Positions 38,687 through 47,520 are shown, counted from the stretch's first letter. The stretch is DNA of 64,000 nucleotides from Pseudomonadota bacterium (GCA_963204785.1 CAUJHG010000025.1:1-64000); one strand, 5' to 3'. The notes: generated from the sequence alone by a model not told the origin. Program-made: numbers and translations.

Positions 38687-41184
38687 TGCCGGCCGCACTG
38701 GGCGCTGCGGCCGATGGGCCGGACACCGTGGGGATGACCGCATGCTTCCACTGCGGGCAGCCGGTGCCTGCGGGCGGGCGCTGGCGCGTCCGCCTGGACG
38801 GCAGCGAGCGCGAAATGTGCTGCGCGGGCTGCCAGGCGGTGGCGCAGGCGATCGTCGACGCCGGTCTCGACGACTACTACCGCCACCGCACCGCGCCGGC
38901 CGCCGGCCCGAGTTCGATCCCGCCGGAACTCGACGCGCTCGCGCTGTACGACGAGCCCGACGTGCAGGAACGCTTCGTGCGTGCCGGCCCGGACAGCGCC
39001 GAGGCCACGCTGATGCTCGACGGGCTGCGCTGCGGCGCCTGCGTCTGGCTGATCGAACGCACGCTGGCCGCGCAGCCGGGAGTCACCACGGCCTCGGTCA
39101 ACTTCGCCACCGAGCGGGCCGTGCTGCGCTGGGACCCTTCCCGCACCCGGCTGTCGACCCTGCTCGCGCGCATCGCTGCGATCGGCTACCGCGCGATGCC
39201 CTACGACGCGCAGCAGCGCGAAGCGCAGCTCACGCGCACCACCCGCTCGCTGTTCAGGCGCATGTTCGTCGCCGGCATCGGGATGATGCAGGTGATGATG
39301 TACGCGGTGCCGGCCTACATCGCGGCGCCGGGCGACATCGAGTGGGAATACGAGCAGCTGATGCGCTGGGCCAGCCTGCTGCTGACCCTGCCGGTGATCC
39401 TCTACTCGGCCCAGCCCTTCTTCGCCGGCGCGCTGCGTGACCTGCGCGCCCGCAGCCTCGGCATGGACGTCCCGGTGGCGCTCGGGATGGCGGCCGCCTT
39501 CGCTGCGAGCGCCTGGGCCACGATGGTCGGCCACGGCGAGGTGTATTTCGACTCGGTGACGATGTTCGCCTTCCTGCTGCTGGCAGCGCGCTACCTCGAG
39601 TGGGTGGCGCGCCGGCGTGCGAGCCGCGCAGTGGACGCGATGGCCGCGGCGCTGCCGGAGCGCGTGCATCGGCTCGTCGACTCCGGGCCCTCGCCCGACG
39701 AGACCGCACTGGCGAGCGCGCAGGTCGAGGCAGTGCCCGCAACCCGGGTCGAACCGGGCGACCTGCTGCGCGTAGGGGTCGGCGAGCGCATCGCGGTCGA
39801 TGCGGTGATCGTCGCCGGCAGCACCGCGATCGACCAGTCGCTGCTGACCGGCGAGTCGGTGCCGGTGCCGCGCGCCCCCGGCGACGAGGTGCCCGGGGGC
39901 GCGATCAACGCCGGCAACCCGATCCATCTGCGGGTGCTGCGCCGCAGCACGGACAGCACGCTGTCGACGATCGAGCGGCTGATCGAGCGTGCCGCGCTGG
40001 AGAAGCCGGCGATCGCACTGGCTGCCGATCGGGTCGCGGCCTGGTTCGTGCTCGTGCTGCTCGTCTTCGCGGCCGCGGTGTTCGCCGCCTGGTGGTGGAT
40101 CGAGCCCGCCCGGGCGCTGCCGATCGCCATCGCCGTGCTGGTCGTGTCCTGCCCCTGCGCGCTCTCGCTGGCCACCCCGGCGGCGCTGGCCGCCGCCACC
40201 GGGGCGGCCACCCGGCACGGGGCCCTGGTGGCGAGCGGCCGCGCGCTCGAGACGATGGCTGCCGCCACCGACGTGGTCTTCGACAAGACCGGCACCCTGA
40301 CCGAAGGACGCCCGCAGCTGGTCGAAACCATCACCTTCGGGCGGACCGGCCGCGACGAGGCGCTCGCGCTGGCCGCGGCGCTCGAGGCCGGCTCGCCGCA
40401 TCCGCTGGCCCGGGCGCTGGTGGCGGCCGCCCGCGGGACCGCGGCGGCGCCTGCCGCCACGGGGATCGTCCAGCAGCCGGGACTCGGCGTGGAAGCCGAA
40501 ATCGACGGTCGCCGGCTGCGACTGGGCTCGCGCAGCTTCATCGGGCAATGGGCAGCGCTGCCCGAGCCGACCGGCGCCGCCGGCTCGGAGGTCTGGCTGG
40601 CCGCTCCCGGCAGCCTGCTGGCGCGCTTCGAGCTGCGCGACACGCTGCGCCCCGGTGCCGCGCAGATCGTCGCCCGCCTCGAGCGCGACGGGCTGCGCGT
40701 CCACCTGCTGTCGGGCGACCACGCCCACGCAGTGGCGGCAGCCGCCGCGACGCTGGGCGTGGAACACGCACGTGCCGAGGCCTCGCCGGCCGACAAGCTC
40801 GACCACGTCCGCAGCCTGCAGCGCGAGGGCCGGCGCGTCCTGATGGTGGGCGACGGCATCAACGACGCACCGGTGCTGGCAGCGGCCGATGCGTCGATCG
40901 CGATGGGCGACGCCACCGCGCTGGCCCAGACCTCCGCGGACGTGGTGCTGCTGTCGCCGGAGCTGGACCTGGTCGCGCGCATGCTCGGACTGGCGCGCCG
41001 CACGCGGCGGGTGATCCTCCAGAACCTGGGCTGGGCCACCGCGTACAATCTGGTCGCGATCCCGGCGGCGGCGCTGGGCTACGTGCCGCCCTGGCTCGCG
41101 GCGATCGGCATGTCGGCGAGCTCGCTGCTGGTGGTGGGCAACGCGCTGCGCCTGCGGCTGGCGGCGCCCTCGATCCGCGACTGA
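38686..41184 (+). CDS. ccoI: Copper-translocating P-type ATPase CcoI
   Basis: Heavy-metal P1B ATPase that exports copper to the periplasmic side for insertion into cbb3 oxidase (832 residues). The N-terminal cytoplasmic part has a Cys-rich site (CFHCG, then CCAGC) and an HMA-like motif (LDGLRCGACVWLIE). The core shows the phosphatase motif LLTGES, the ion-channel motif SCPCALS, the phosphorylation site DKTGTLTEG, the metal-ATPase SPHP motif and the hinge GDGINDAP. This N-terminal arrangement separates CcoI/FixI from CopA. The ATG at 38686 overlaps the TauE/SafE stop; an ATG 16 codons later is possible. ccoS follows after 13 bases. Confidence 0.95.
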   Translation: MPAALGAAADGPDTVGMTACFHCGQPVPAGGRWRVRLDGSEREMCCAGCQAVAQAIVDAGLDDYYRHRTAPAAGPSSIPPELDALALYDEPDVQERFVRAGPDSAEATLMLDGLRCGACVWLIERTLAAQPGVTTASVNFATERAVLRWDPSRTRLSTLLARIAAIGYRAMPYDAQQREAQLTRTTRSLFRRMFVAGIGMMQVMMYAVPAYIAAPGDIEWEYEQLMRWASLLLTLPVILYSAQPFFAGALRDLRARSLGMDVPVALGMAAAFAASAWATMVGHGEVYFDSVTMFAFLLLAARYLEWVARRRASRAVDAMAAALPERVHRLVDSGPSPDETALASAQVEAVPATRVEPGDLLRVGVGERIAVDAVIVAGSTAIDQSLLTGESVPVPRAPGDEVPGGAINAGNPIHLRVLRRSTDSTLSTIERLIERAALEKPAIALAADRVAAWFVLVLLVFAAAVFAAWWWIEPARALPIAIAVLVVSCPCALSLATPAALAAATGAATRHGALVASGRALETMAAATDVVFDKTGTLTEGRPQLVETITFGRTGRDEALALAAALEAGSPHPLARALVAAARGTAAAPAATGIVQQPGLGVEAEIDGRRLRLGSRSFIGQWAALPEPTGAAGSEVWLAAPGSLLARFELRDTLRPGAAQIVARLERDGLRVHLLSGDHAHAVAAAAATLGVEHARAEASPADKLDHVRSLQREGRRVLMVGDGINDAPVLAAADASIAMGDATALAQTSADVVLLSPELDLVARMLGLARRTRRVILQNLGWATAYNLVAIPAAALGYVPPWLAAIGMSASSLLVVGNALRLRLAAPSIRD

Positions 41185-41197
41185 AACCCCGACCCGG

Positions 41198-41407
41198 ATG
41201 GAAACGCTCTATCTGCTGATCCCGCTGAGCATCGGCATCGTCGCGCTCGCGGTCTGGCTGTTCTTCCGGATGTCCGACTCCGGGCAGTTCGACGACATGG
41301 AAGGCCCTGCGCACAGCATCCTGATGGACGACGACCGCCCGAAGCCGCCGCAGGGGCGGGAGAGCGACGCACGGGCCAGGACCGGGCAGCCGACCGACTC
41401 CGCTTGA
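41198..41407 (+). CDS. ccoS: cbb3-type oxidase assembly protein CcoS
   Basis: Small single-pass membrane protein, 69 residues, needed for cofactor insertion into the cbb3 oxidase. The N-terminal helix LYLLIPLSIGIVALAVWLFF is followed by the family motif RMSDSGQFDDMEGPAHSILM. A short polar tail ends the protein. It is the last gene of the TauE-ccoI-ccoS set. The stop codon lies inside the predicted FNR box, and a rho-independent terminator follows 43 bases later. Confidence 0.95.
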   Translation: METLYLLIPLSIGIVALAVWLFFRMSDSGQFDDMEGPAHSILMDDDRPKPPQGRESDARARTGQPTDSA

Positions 41408-41417
41408 GCATTGTCAA
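41404..41417 (+). promoter_or_regulatory. FNR/ANR-type box controlling ccoNOQP
   Basis: TTGAG-CATT-GTCAA matches the FNR consensus TTGAT-N4-ATCAA at eight of ten fixed positions and is itself nearly palindromic. Its centre (41410.5) is 41.5 bases before a predicted start at 41452, with TACCGT (41440-41445) at the right place for a -10. This is the geometry of a class II FNR-activated promoter and fits oxygen-controlled cbb3 genes. Binding is predicted, not shown. Confidence 0.7.
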
Positions 41418-41439
41418 TGCGGCAATGCAGCACACGGGG

Positions 41440-41445
41440 TACCGT
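41440..41445 (+). promoter_or_regulatory. Predicted -10 element of ccoN
   Basis: TACCGT matches the -10 consensus at three of six positions. It lies 22 bases after the FNR box, as expected for an activator-dependent promoter with no -35. The start is inferred near 41452, inside the terminator hairpin. Confidence 0.4.
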
Positions 41446-41449
41446 GCGT

Positions 41450-41473
41450 GGCGCCGCAAGGCGCCTTTTTTTT
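41450..41473 (+). terminator. Rho-independent terminator between ccoS and ccoN
   Basis: Perfect six-base stem GGCGCC (41450-41455) and GGCGCC (41460-41465) with a stable GCAA tetraloop, then eight T residues (41466-41473). It ends transcription coming from ccoIS. The predicted ccoN start lies within the left arm, so ccoN transcripts would not form the full hairpin. Confidence 0.8.
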
Positions 41474-41524
41474 CTTGTAGGCTGCCGACGAAGCCGCCGT
41501 ACTCATCCGAGGGAGAAAACCAAA

Positions 41525-42967
41525 ATGGGCAGTCAGCCTGTCGCTGCAGGCGCGGACTCCTACAACTACAAGGTTGTGAGGCAGTTCGCGGTGATGACAG
41601 TGGTCTGGGGCGTGGTGGGGATGCTGGTCGGCGTGATCATCGCCGCCCAGCTGGCCTGGCCGGCGCTTAACTTCGACATCCCCTGGCTCACCTACAGCCG
41701 CCTGCGCCCGCTGCACACCAACGCGGTGATCTTCGCCTTCGGCGGCTCGGGGCTGTTCGCCACCGCCTACTACGTGGTCCAGCGCACCTGCCAGACGCGC
41801 CTGTTCGCGGGGCCGCTGGCGGCGTTCACGTTCTGGGGCTGGCAGCTCGTGATCGTCGCAGCGGCCATCACGCTGCCGCTCGGGCTGAACAGCAGCAAGG
41901 AGTACGCCGAGCTCGAGTGGCCGATCGACCTGCTGATCGCGGTGGTCTGGGTCGCCTTCGCAGTCGTGTTCTTCGGCACGATCGTCAAGCGCAAGGTGTC
42001 CCACATCTACGTGGCCAACTGGTTCTTCGGCGCCTACATCCTGACGATCGCGCTGCTGCACATCGTCAACAGCGCGGCCATCCCGGTGTCGCTGACCAAG
42101 TCCTACTCGGCCTATGCCGGCGTGCAGGACGCGATGGTCCAGTGGTGGTACGGCCACAACGCGGTGGGCTTCTTCCTGACCGCGGGCTTCCTGGGAATGA
42201 TGTACTACTTCATCCCGAAGCAGGCCGAGCGCCCGGTCTATTCGTACCGGCTGTCGATCGTGCACTTCTGGGCGCTGATCTTCACCTACATGTGGGCGGG
42301 GCCGCACCACCTGCACTACACGGCGCTGCCCGACTGGGCCCAGAGCATCGGGATGATCTTCTCGCTGGTGCTGCTGGCGCCATCCTGGGGCGGGATGATC
42401 AACGGGATCATGACCCTGTCGGGTGCCTGGCACAAGCTGCGCAACGACCCGATCCTGAAGTTCCTGATCGTCTCGCTGTCCTTCTACGGGATGAGCACCT
42501 TCGAAGGCCCGATGATGTCGATCAAGACGGTCAACGCGCTGTCGCACTACACCGACTGGACCGTCGGGCACGTGCACTCCGGCGCGCTGGGCTGGGTCGG
42601 CTTCATCACGATGGGCTCGATCTACTACCTGGTGCCGCGGCTGTTCGGGCGCACCGAGATGTACAGCAAGCGCCTGATCGAGATGCACTTCTGGATCGCC
42701 ACCATCGGCGTCGTCCTGTACATCGCCGCGATGTGGATCGCCGGCGTGATGCAGGGGCTGATGTGGCGCGCCACCAACCCCGACGGCACGCTGACCTACG
42801 CGTTCGTCGAATCGGTGAAGGCGACCTACCCCTACTACGTGATCCGTCTGGTGGGCGGCCTGCTCTACCTGGGGGGCATGCTGATCATGTTCTACAACGT
42901 CATCAAGACCGCGGCGATCGGCAAGGCCGAGGACGCGCGCATCCCCGCGATCGTCGCGCACGCCTGA
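41525..42967 (+). CDS. ccoN: cbb3-type cytochrome c oxidase subunit I
   Basis: Catalytic subunit reducing oxygen to water and pumping protons, with heme b, heme b3 and CuB. The 480-residue protein has about 12 transmembrane helices. Metal-ligand His motifs are visible: [10 protein letters not shown] (low-spin heme), [12 protein letters not shown] and [13 protein letters not shown] (CuB), and [14 protein letters not shown] (hemes). The ATG (MGSQPVAAG) has GGGAG upstream; the longer open frame is not coding. It is the first gene of ccoNOQP and is probably induced at low oxygen through the FNR box. Confidence 0.97.
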   Translation: MGSQPVAAGADSYNYKVVRQFAVMTVVWGVVGMLVGVIIAAQLAWPALNFDIPWLTYSRLRPLHTNAVIFAFGGSGLFATAYYVVQRTCQTRLFAGPLAAFTFWGWQLVIVAAAITLPLGLNSSKEYAELEWPIDLLIAVVWVAFAVVFFGTIVKRKVSHIYVANWFFGAYILTIALLHIVNSAAIPVSLTKSYSAYAGVQDAMVQWWYGHNAVGFFLTAGFLGMMYYFIPKQAERPVYSYRLSIVHFWALIFTYMWAGPHHLHYTALPDWAQSIGMIFSLVLLAPSWGGMINGIMTLSGAWHKLRNDPILKFLIVSLSFYGMSTFEGPMMSIKTVNALSHYTDWTVGHVHSGALGWVGFITMGSIYYLVPRLFGRTEMYSKRLIEMHFWIATIGVVLYIAAMWIAGVMQGLMWRATNPDGTLTYAFVESVKATYPYYVIRLVGGLLYLGGMLIMFYNVIKTAAIGKAEDARIPAIVAHA

Positions 42968-42994
42968 CCCGCCGCCAGGAGCACGGAAACCGTC

Positions 42995-43603
42995 ATGAAA
43001 CACGACGCAATCGAGAAGAACATCGGACTGATGATCGTGCTGATCATCCTGGTGGTCAGCGTGGGCGGGCTCGTCGAGATCGTCCCGCTGTTCTTCCAGA
43101 GGTCCACGACCGAGCCGGTGGCCGGCCTGAAGCCCTACGACCCGTTGCAACTCACCGGGCGCGACGTCTACGTCCGTGAAGGCTGCAACAACTGCCACTC
43201 GCAGATGATCCGGCCCTTCCGCGCCGAGACCGAGCGCTACGGCCACTACTCGGTGGCCGGCGAGTTCGTCTACGACCGGCCCCACCTGTGGGGCAGCAAG
43301 CGCACCGGCCCCGACCTCGCCCGCGTGGGCGGCCGCTATTCCGACGAATGGCACCGCATCCACCTGATGAACCCGCGCGACCTGGTTCCGGAGTCGAACA
43401 TGCCGGGCTACCCCTGGCTGGCGCGCGCGCAGGCCGACGACGGCCTGGTGCAGACGAAAATGCGCGCACTCAACAAGCTCGGACACGGCTACACCGACGA
43501 GGCGATCGCGAACGCTCCGAAGGTGCTCGAAGGCAAGACCGAGATGGACGCGCTGATCGCCTACCTGCAGGTGCTGGGCACCGCCCTCGGGAAGGCTCGC
43601 TGA
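42995..43603 (+). CDS. ccoO: cbb3-type cytochrome c oxidase subunit II (mono-heme c)
   Basis: Membrane-anchored cytochrome c, 202 residues, that passes electrons to CcoN. One N-terminal helix ([20 protein letters not shown]) anchors a periplasmic domain with heme c motif [13 protein letters not shown]. The conserved [20 protein letters not shown] and a Met ligand in [10 protein letters not shown] are present. It follows ccoN by 27 bases and precedes ccoQ by two, in the standard order. Confidence 0.97.
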   Translation: MKHDAIEKNIGLMIVLIILVVSVGGLVEIVPLFFQRSTTEPVAGLKPYDPLQLTGRDVYVREGCNNCHSQMIRPFRAETERYGHYSVAGEFVYDRPHLWGSKRTGPDLARVGGRYSDEWHRIHLMNPRDLVPESNMPGYPWLARAQADDGLVQTKMRALNKLGHGYTDEAIANAPKVLEGKTEMDALIAYLQVLGTALGKAR

Positions 43604-43605
43604 CC

Positions 43606-43761
43606 ATGGACATCAACGTGCTGCGCGGGGTGATCGCGGCGGTCAGCTTCGCCACCTTCATCGGGATCGTGCTGTGGGCGTGGAGCTCGCGTCGCAAGGA
43701 GAGCTTCGACGAGGCGGCGCAGCTGCCCTTCGCCGACGACGACCGCTGCGGCCACGCCTGA
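43606..43761 (+). CDS. ccoQ: cbb3-type oxidase subunit CcoQ
   Basis: Small membrane subunit, 51 residues, involved in stability of the cbb3 complex. One helix (LRGVIAAVSFATFIGIVLWA) is followed by RRKESFDEAAQLPF, typical of CcoQ. It starts two bases after the ccoO stop and ends 12 bases before ccoP. Confidence 0.93.
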   Translation: MDINVLRGVIAAVSFATFIGIVLWAWSSRRKESFDEAAQLPFADDDRCGHA

Positions 43762-43773
43762 GGAGAACAAGGA

Positions 43774-44700
43774 ATGATCGCGGACTTCACGAGCTCCGGC
43801 TGGAGCGTCTACATCATGGTGATCACGGCGCTCGGCCTGATCGCCTGCTTCTGGCTCACCCTCTCGCTGTCGAAGCGTCGCACCGGCACCGGCGAGATCG
43901 AGACCACCGGCCACGTCTGGGACGAAACCCTCGCCGAGTACAACAACCCGCTGCCCCGCTGGTGGATCTGGCTGTTCTACCTGACCATCGGCTTCGCAGT
44001 CGTCTACCTGATCCTGTACCCGGGCTTCGGCGCCTACAAGGGAAGCTTCGCGTGGAGCTCGACCGGGCAGTACGAGGCCGAAGTGGCCAAGGCCAAGGCG
44101 GTGTACGAGCCGCTGTTCGCCAAGTACCTGCAGCAGGAGGTGCCGCAGGTGGCTGCCGATCCGGAGGCCCGCGCGATGGGCGAGCGCCTGTACCTGACCT
44201 ACTGCGTGCAGTGCCACGGCTCGGACGCGCGCGGCAGCAAGGGCTTCCCGAACCTGGCCGACGGCGACTGGCTCTGGGGCGGCAGCCCTGCCGAGATCGA
44301 GAAGACCATCCACGAAGGCCGCAACGGCGTGATGCCCCCGATGGGCGCCGCGGTGGGCAGCGCGGCCGATGTCGAGGATCTCGCGAACTACGTGCTCTCC
44401 CTGTCGGGCAGCGGCCACGACGCGCTGAAGGCCGCGCGCGGCCAGGCGAACTTCGCTGCCTGCGCCGCCTGCCACGGCGCTGACGGCAAGGGCAACCCGG
44501 CGCTGGGCGCGCCCAACCTCACCGACAAGACCTGGCTGTACGGCGGCTCGCTCGCGACCATCATCGAGACGATCGACAAGGGCCGCAGCAATCAGATGCC
44601 CTCCTTCGGCAGCCTGCTGGGGGACGGCAAGATCCGCGTGCTGGCGGCCTACGTCTGGGGCCTGTCCAACGCGCCGCAGACGACCGCTGCGGCACGGTGA
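43774..44700 (+). CDS. ccoP: cbb3-type cytochrome c oxidase subunit III (di-heme c)
   Basis: Di-heme cytochrome c of 308 residues that accepts electrons from soluble cytochromes. Two N-terminal helices (about 10-30 and 62-82) precede the two heme sites CVQCHGSDARGSKGFPNL and CAACHGADGKGNPALGAPNL. Met ligands occur in GVMPPMGAA and NQMPSFG. A GAGGAG site is present. A strong hairpin follows in the gap before ccoG and may mark the end of the structural-gene mRNA. Confidence 0.97.
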   Translation: MIADFTSSGWSVYIMVITALGLIACFWLTLSLSKRRTGTGEIETTGHVWDETLAEYNNPLPRWWIWLFYLTIGFAVVYLILYPGFGAYKGSFAWSSTGQYEAEVAKAKAVYEPLFAKYLQQEVPQVAADPEARAMGERLYLTYCVQCHGSDARGSKGFPNLADGDWLWGGSPAEIEKTIHEGRNGVMPPMGAAVGSAADVEDLANYVLSLSGSGHDALKAARGQANFAACAACHGADGKGNPALGAPNLTDKTWLYGGSLATIIETIDKGRSNQMPSFGSLLGDGKIRVLAAYVWGLSNAPQTTAAAR

Positions 44701-44710
44701 GCACGGCGCA

Positions 44711-44741
44711 AGCCGCGGGCAGGCCAGGGCCTGCCGCGGCT
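44711..44741 (+). other. Strong hairpin between ccoP and ccoG
   Basis: AGCCGCGG, a one-base bulge and CAGG pair with CCTG and CCGCGGCT across a six-base loop, giving 12 or more stacked GC-rich pairs. No T tract follows, so it may be a 3' stabiliser, a processing site or a weak terminator that separates ccoNOQP from the assembly genes. Function is inferred. Confidence 0.5.
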
Positions 44742-44776
44742 CCGACGCACCTCGCAGCACGACGGCAGGCAGCACC

Positions 44777-46201
44777 ATGAGCACCTCCCCCTCCAGGCCT
44801 GCGGCCGCTCCCGGCGGCAAGGGCGTCGACATCGACCTCTACGAGGTCCGCAGGAAGATCTACCCCCGCGCGGTCAGCGGCTGGTTCTCCAACTGGCGCT
44901 GGGCGCTGGTCTGGCTGACCCAGATCGTCTTCTACGGCCTGCCCTGGCTGAGCTGGAACGACCGCCCTGCAGTGCTCTTCGACCTGGAGGCACGCCGCTT
45001 CTACCTGTTCGGCGTGATCCTCTACCCGCAGGACTTCATCTACCTGACCGGGCTGCTGGTGATCTCGGCGCTCGCGCTGTTCCTGTTCACCGCGATCGCC
45101 GGCCGCCTCTGGTGCGGGTATGCGTGCCCGCAGACGGTGTACACCGAGATCTTCCTGTGGATCGAGCGTGTGATCGAGGGCGATCGCATCAAGCGCATGA
45201 AGCTCGACAAGGCCCCCCGGTCCGCGCGCAAGTTCGGACTGAAGGCCGCCAAGCACGCTGCGTGGATCGCAGTGGCGCTGTGGACCGGAATCACCTTCGT
45301 CGGCTACTTCACGCCGATCCGCACGCTGCTGGGGCTGATCGCCTCGCTGGGCACCGGTCCGTGGGAGACCTTCTGGATCTTCTTCTACGGTTTCGCCACC
45401 TACGGCAACGCGGGCTTCATGCGCGAGCAGGTGTGCAAGTACATGTGCCCCTACGCGCGCTTCCAGAGCGCGATGTTCGACAAGGACACGATGATCGTGA
45501 CCTACGACCGGGCACGCGGCGAACCCCGGGGCTCACGGTCGAGGAAGGCGGATCCCAAGGCGCTCGGGCTGGGTTCGTGCATCGACTGCGGCCTGTGCGT
45601 CGAGGTCTGCCCGACCGGGATCGACATCCGCGACGGCCTGCAGTACGAGTGCATCAGCTGCACCGCGTGCATCGACGTCTGCGACCAGGTGATGGACAAG
45701 ATGGGCTATCCGCGCGGCCTGATCCGGTACGACACCGAGAACGGGCTGGCCAACAACTGGACCCGGGCGCAGCTCTTCCGGCGCGTCCTGCGGCCCAGGA
45801 TCCTCGTCTACACCGGAATCCTCGCGGCGATCACGGTCGCGCTGTTCGCCCATCTGGCGCTGCGGGTGCCGCTGAAGGTCGACGTGATCCGCGATCGCGG
45901 CACCCTCGCGCGCGAAGTCGAGGACGGGCTGATCGAGAACGTCTATCGGCTCCAGTTCATCAACAGTGCCGAGTCACCGCGGCGCTACCGGATCCTGGCC
46001 GAGGGCATCGACTCGATCTTCGTCGCCTCCGAGCCCGAGATCGAGGTCGCCGCAGCAGGCAACCGGCTGGTGCCGGTGCGGGTGCGGGTGCAGCCCGGCA
46101 AGGGCGCGCCGGGCAGCAACGCGATCCGCTTCCGGATCGAGGACGCCGACGATCCCTCGGTGTCGGTGACCGAGAAATCGACCTTCTACGTGCCGAGGTG
46201 A
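44777..46201 (+). CDS. ccoG: cbb3 oxidase accessory protein CcoG, polyferredoxin-like
   Basis: Membrane-bound iron-sulfur protein, 474 residues, implicated in cupric reduction for CuB-site assembly. About five helices surround Cys motifs CGYACPQTVY and CKYMCPYARF. A ferredoxin-like pair follows: CIDCGLCVEVCPTGIDIRDG and CISCTACIDVCDQVMDKMG, giving two [4Fe-4S] clusters. The C-terminal third (after the last helix) is an immunoglobulin-like periplasmic domain (FINSAESPRRYRILAEG). It lies directly after ccoP and before ccoH, as in most cco clusters. Confidence 0.96.
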   Translation: MSTSPSRPAAAPGGKGVDIDLYEVRRKIYPRAVSGWFSNWRWALVWLTQIVFYGLPWLSWNDRPAVLFDLEARRFYLFGVILYPQDFIYLTGLLVISALALFLFTAIAGRLWCGYACPQTVYTEIFLWIERVIEGDRIKRMKLDKAPRSARKFGLKAAKHAAWIAVALWTGITFVGYFTPIRTLLGLIASLGTGPWETFWIFFYGFATYGNAGFMREQVCKYMCPYARFQSAMFDKDTMIVTYDRARGEPRGSRSRKADPKALGLGSCIDCGLCVEVCPTGIDIRDGLQYECISCTACIDVCDQVMDKMGYPRGLIRYDTENGLANNWTRAQLFRRVLRPRILVYTGILAAITVALFAHLALRVPLKVDVIRDRGTLAREVEDGLIENVYRLQFINSAESPRRYRILAEGIDSIFVASEPEIEVAAAGNRLVPVRVRVQPGKGAPGSNAIRFRIEDADDPSVSVTEKSTFYVPR

Positions 46202-46205
46202 GGTA

Positions 46206-46718
46206 ATGACGGCAATGGCGACGACGCAGCCTCCCTGGTACCGGCAGCTCTGGCCCTGGCTGCTGATGCTGGCGCCGGCGAGCGCACTGGTGGGCGGCGT
46301 GATCACCTTCTGGCTGGCGGCCACGACGAACAACTCGCTGGTGGTCGATGACTACTATCGCGAGGGCCGCGCGATCAACCGGCAGATCGCCCGTGACCAC
46401 GCTGCGCAGGCGATGCGGCTGTCAGGATCGCTCGAGCGGGTGCCCGGCGGCGCCCAGCTGCGGCTGGCGAGCGCGACAGGCGCGGGGCTCCCGCCCTTCG
46501 TCACCTTGCACCTGCTGCACGCGACCCGATCGGAACTCGACCTCACGCTGACGCTGGCGGCACAGGGCGACGGAACCTACCGTTCGGGCGAACAGGAACT
46601 GCCGCAGTCCGGCCGATGGCACCTCTCGATCGAGGATCCCGACCGGAACTGGCGGCTCACCGGCACCGCCGACGGCTTCGCCAGACCGCTGGACCTCGCC
46701 GCGCAGCCGCCGAAGTGA
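46206..46718 (+). CDS. ccoH: FixH/CcoH family cbb3 oxidase assembly protein
   Basis: Single-pass membrane protein of 170 residues. It has an N-terminal helix (LWPWLLMLAPASALVGGVIT), the family motif VVDDYYREGRAINRQI after the membrane, and a periplasmic beta-rich domain ending in WRLTGTADG. CcoH helps assemble and stabilise the cbb3 complex together with CcoI. The ATG sits four bases after the ccoG stop, with GAGGTGAGG acting as ribosome-binding site, so it is co-translated with ccoG. Confidence 0.92.
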   Translation: MTAMATTQPPWYRQLWPWLLMLAPASALVGGVITFWLAATTNNSLVVDDYYREGRAINRQIARDHAAQAMRLSGSLERVPGGAQLRLASATGAGLPPFVTLHLLHATRSELDLTLTLAAQGDGTYRSGEQELPQSGRWHLSIEDPDRNWRLTGTADGFARPLDLAAQPPK

Positions 46719-46743
46719 GCGGGCACTCGAGAAGGGACACCAA

Positions 46744-47058
46744 GTGAGCAAACCGATCGGAGACCGCAAGACGGGCCGGATCCTGATGCAGGTCCTGTGG
46801 CCCGCATTCCTGATGTCGATCGTCGCCGAAGGCCTGTTCTTCTCGACGATCGATCCCAGGGAACTCGAGATCGTCGGAGTGCAGTTCGCCGACAGCCGCG
46901 AAGCGGCCTACACCGTGGGCTTCTTCGTATTCTGGATCCTGTTCTCCTGCTCGAGCGGCCTCACCTACCTGCTTGCGCACGGCAGCCGGCCGCCCGCCGG
47001 CGAGCACAAGGCCGGCGCAGACCGCGAGCGCCAGGACAAGGCCCTGCTCGAACGCTGA
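46744..47058 (+). CDS. Uncharacterised small membrane protein at the end of the cco cluster
   Basis: A 104-residue protein with two predicted helices (about 14-34, ILMQVLWPAFLMSIVAEGLF, and 56-76, YTVGFFVFWILFSCSSGLTY). A short acidic loop lies between them (DPRELEIVGVQFADS) and a charged C-terminal tail follows. The GTG start has AGAAGGGA upstream. It follows ccoH by 25 bases on the same strand and is likely co-transcribed. I do not recognise a named family. Its position suggests an accessory role in cbb3 assembly, but this is inference. Confidence 0.78.
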   Translation: MSKPIGDRKTGRILMQVLWPAFLMSIVAEGLFFSTIDPRELEIVGVQFADSREAAYTVGFFVFWILFSCSSGLTYLLAHGSRPPAGEHKAGADRERQDKALLER

Positions 47059-47094
47059 GCCACCTCCGGGGCAGGCGCAACCGCAGCCTTGCGC

Positions 47095-47484
47095 TCAGTG
47101 CGCGTCGCGCAGCCGCTCGATGCGGCGGCGATCGCGCTTGGTGGGCCGACCGTGTTCGATCGAGTCTGCGGGCTCGGCAGCAAGGGCGCGACGCGCCTGC
47201 GCCTGGACCCGCGCGCGCACCGACTCCGCGGTTTCCTCGTAGAGCCCCTGCGCGACCGGCGCCGGCCCGCGCCGGTCCGACAGCGCGAGCACGACGACCG
47301 TGCGCTCGACCTCGCCTGCGCCGCGCAGCCGCAGGCGGTCGCCCTGGCGCACCTGACGCGAGGGCTTGACGCGTTCGCCGCCGACCAGGACCCGACCGGC
47401 CTCGATGGCCTCGCGCGCCAGGCCGCGCGTCCTGTAGAAGCGCGCCGCCCAGAGCCACTTGTCGATCCTCAGGTCCTCGCTCAT
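47095..47484 (-). CDS. hslR: Heat-shock ribosome-associated protein Hsp15 (S4 domain)
   Basis: RNA-binding protein of 129 residues that recycles 50S subunits carrying nascent chains. The N-terminal S4 domain is clear: IDKWLWAARFYRTRGLAREA, then GRVLVGGERVKPSRQVRQGD. A basic helical tail (TKRDRRRIERLRDAH) follows, as in Hsp15. The ATG at 47484 gives the usual MSEDLRIDKWL start. It converges on the small membrane protein gene and diverges from the MaoC-like gene. A TAAAAT -10-like sequence lies upstream. Confidence 0.92.
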   Translation of the reverse strand: MSEDLRIDKWLWAARFYRTRGLAREAIEAGRVLVGGERVKPSRQVRQGDRLRLRGAGEVERTVVVLALSDRRGPAPVAQGLYEETAESVRARVQAQARRALAAEPADSIEHGRPTKRDRRRIERLRDAH

Positions 47485-47520
47485 CGGACTGCCCTCTGCT
47501 GCCCGGGGTGCTTCCCGGAA

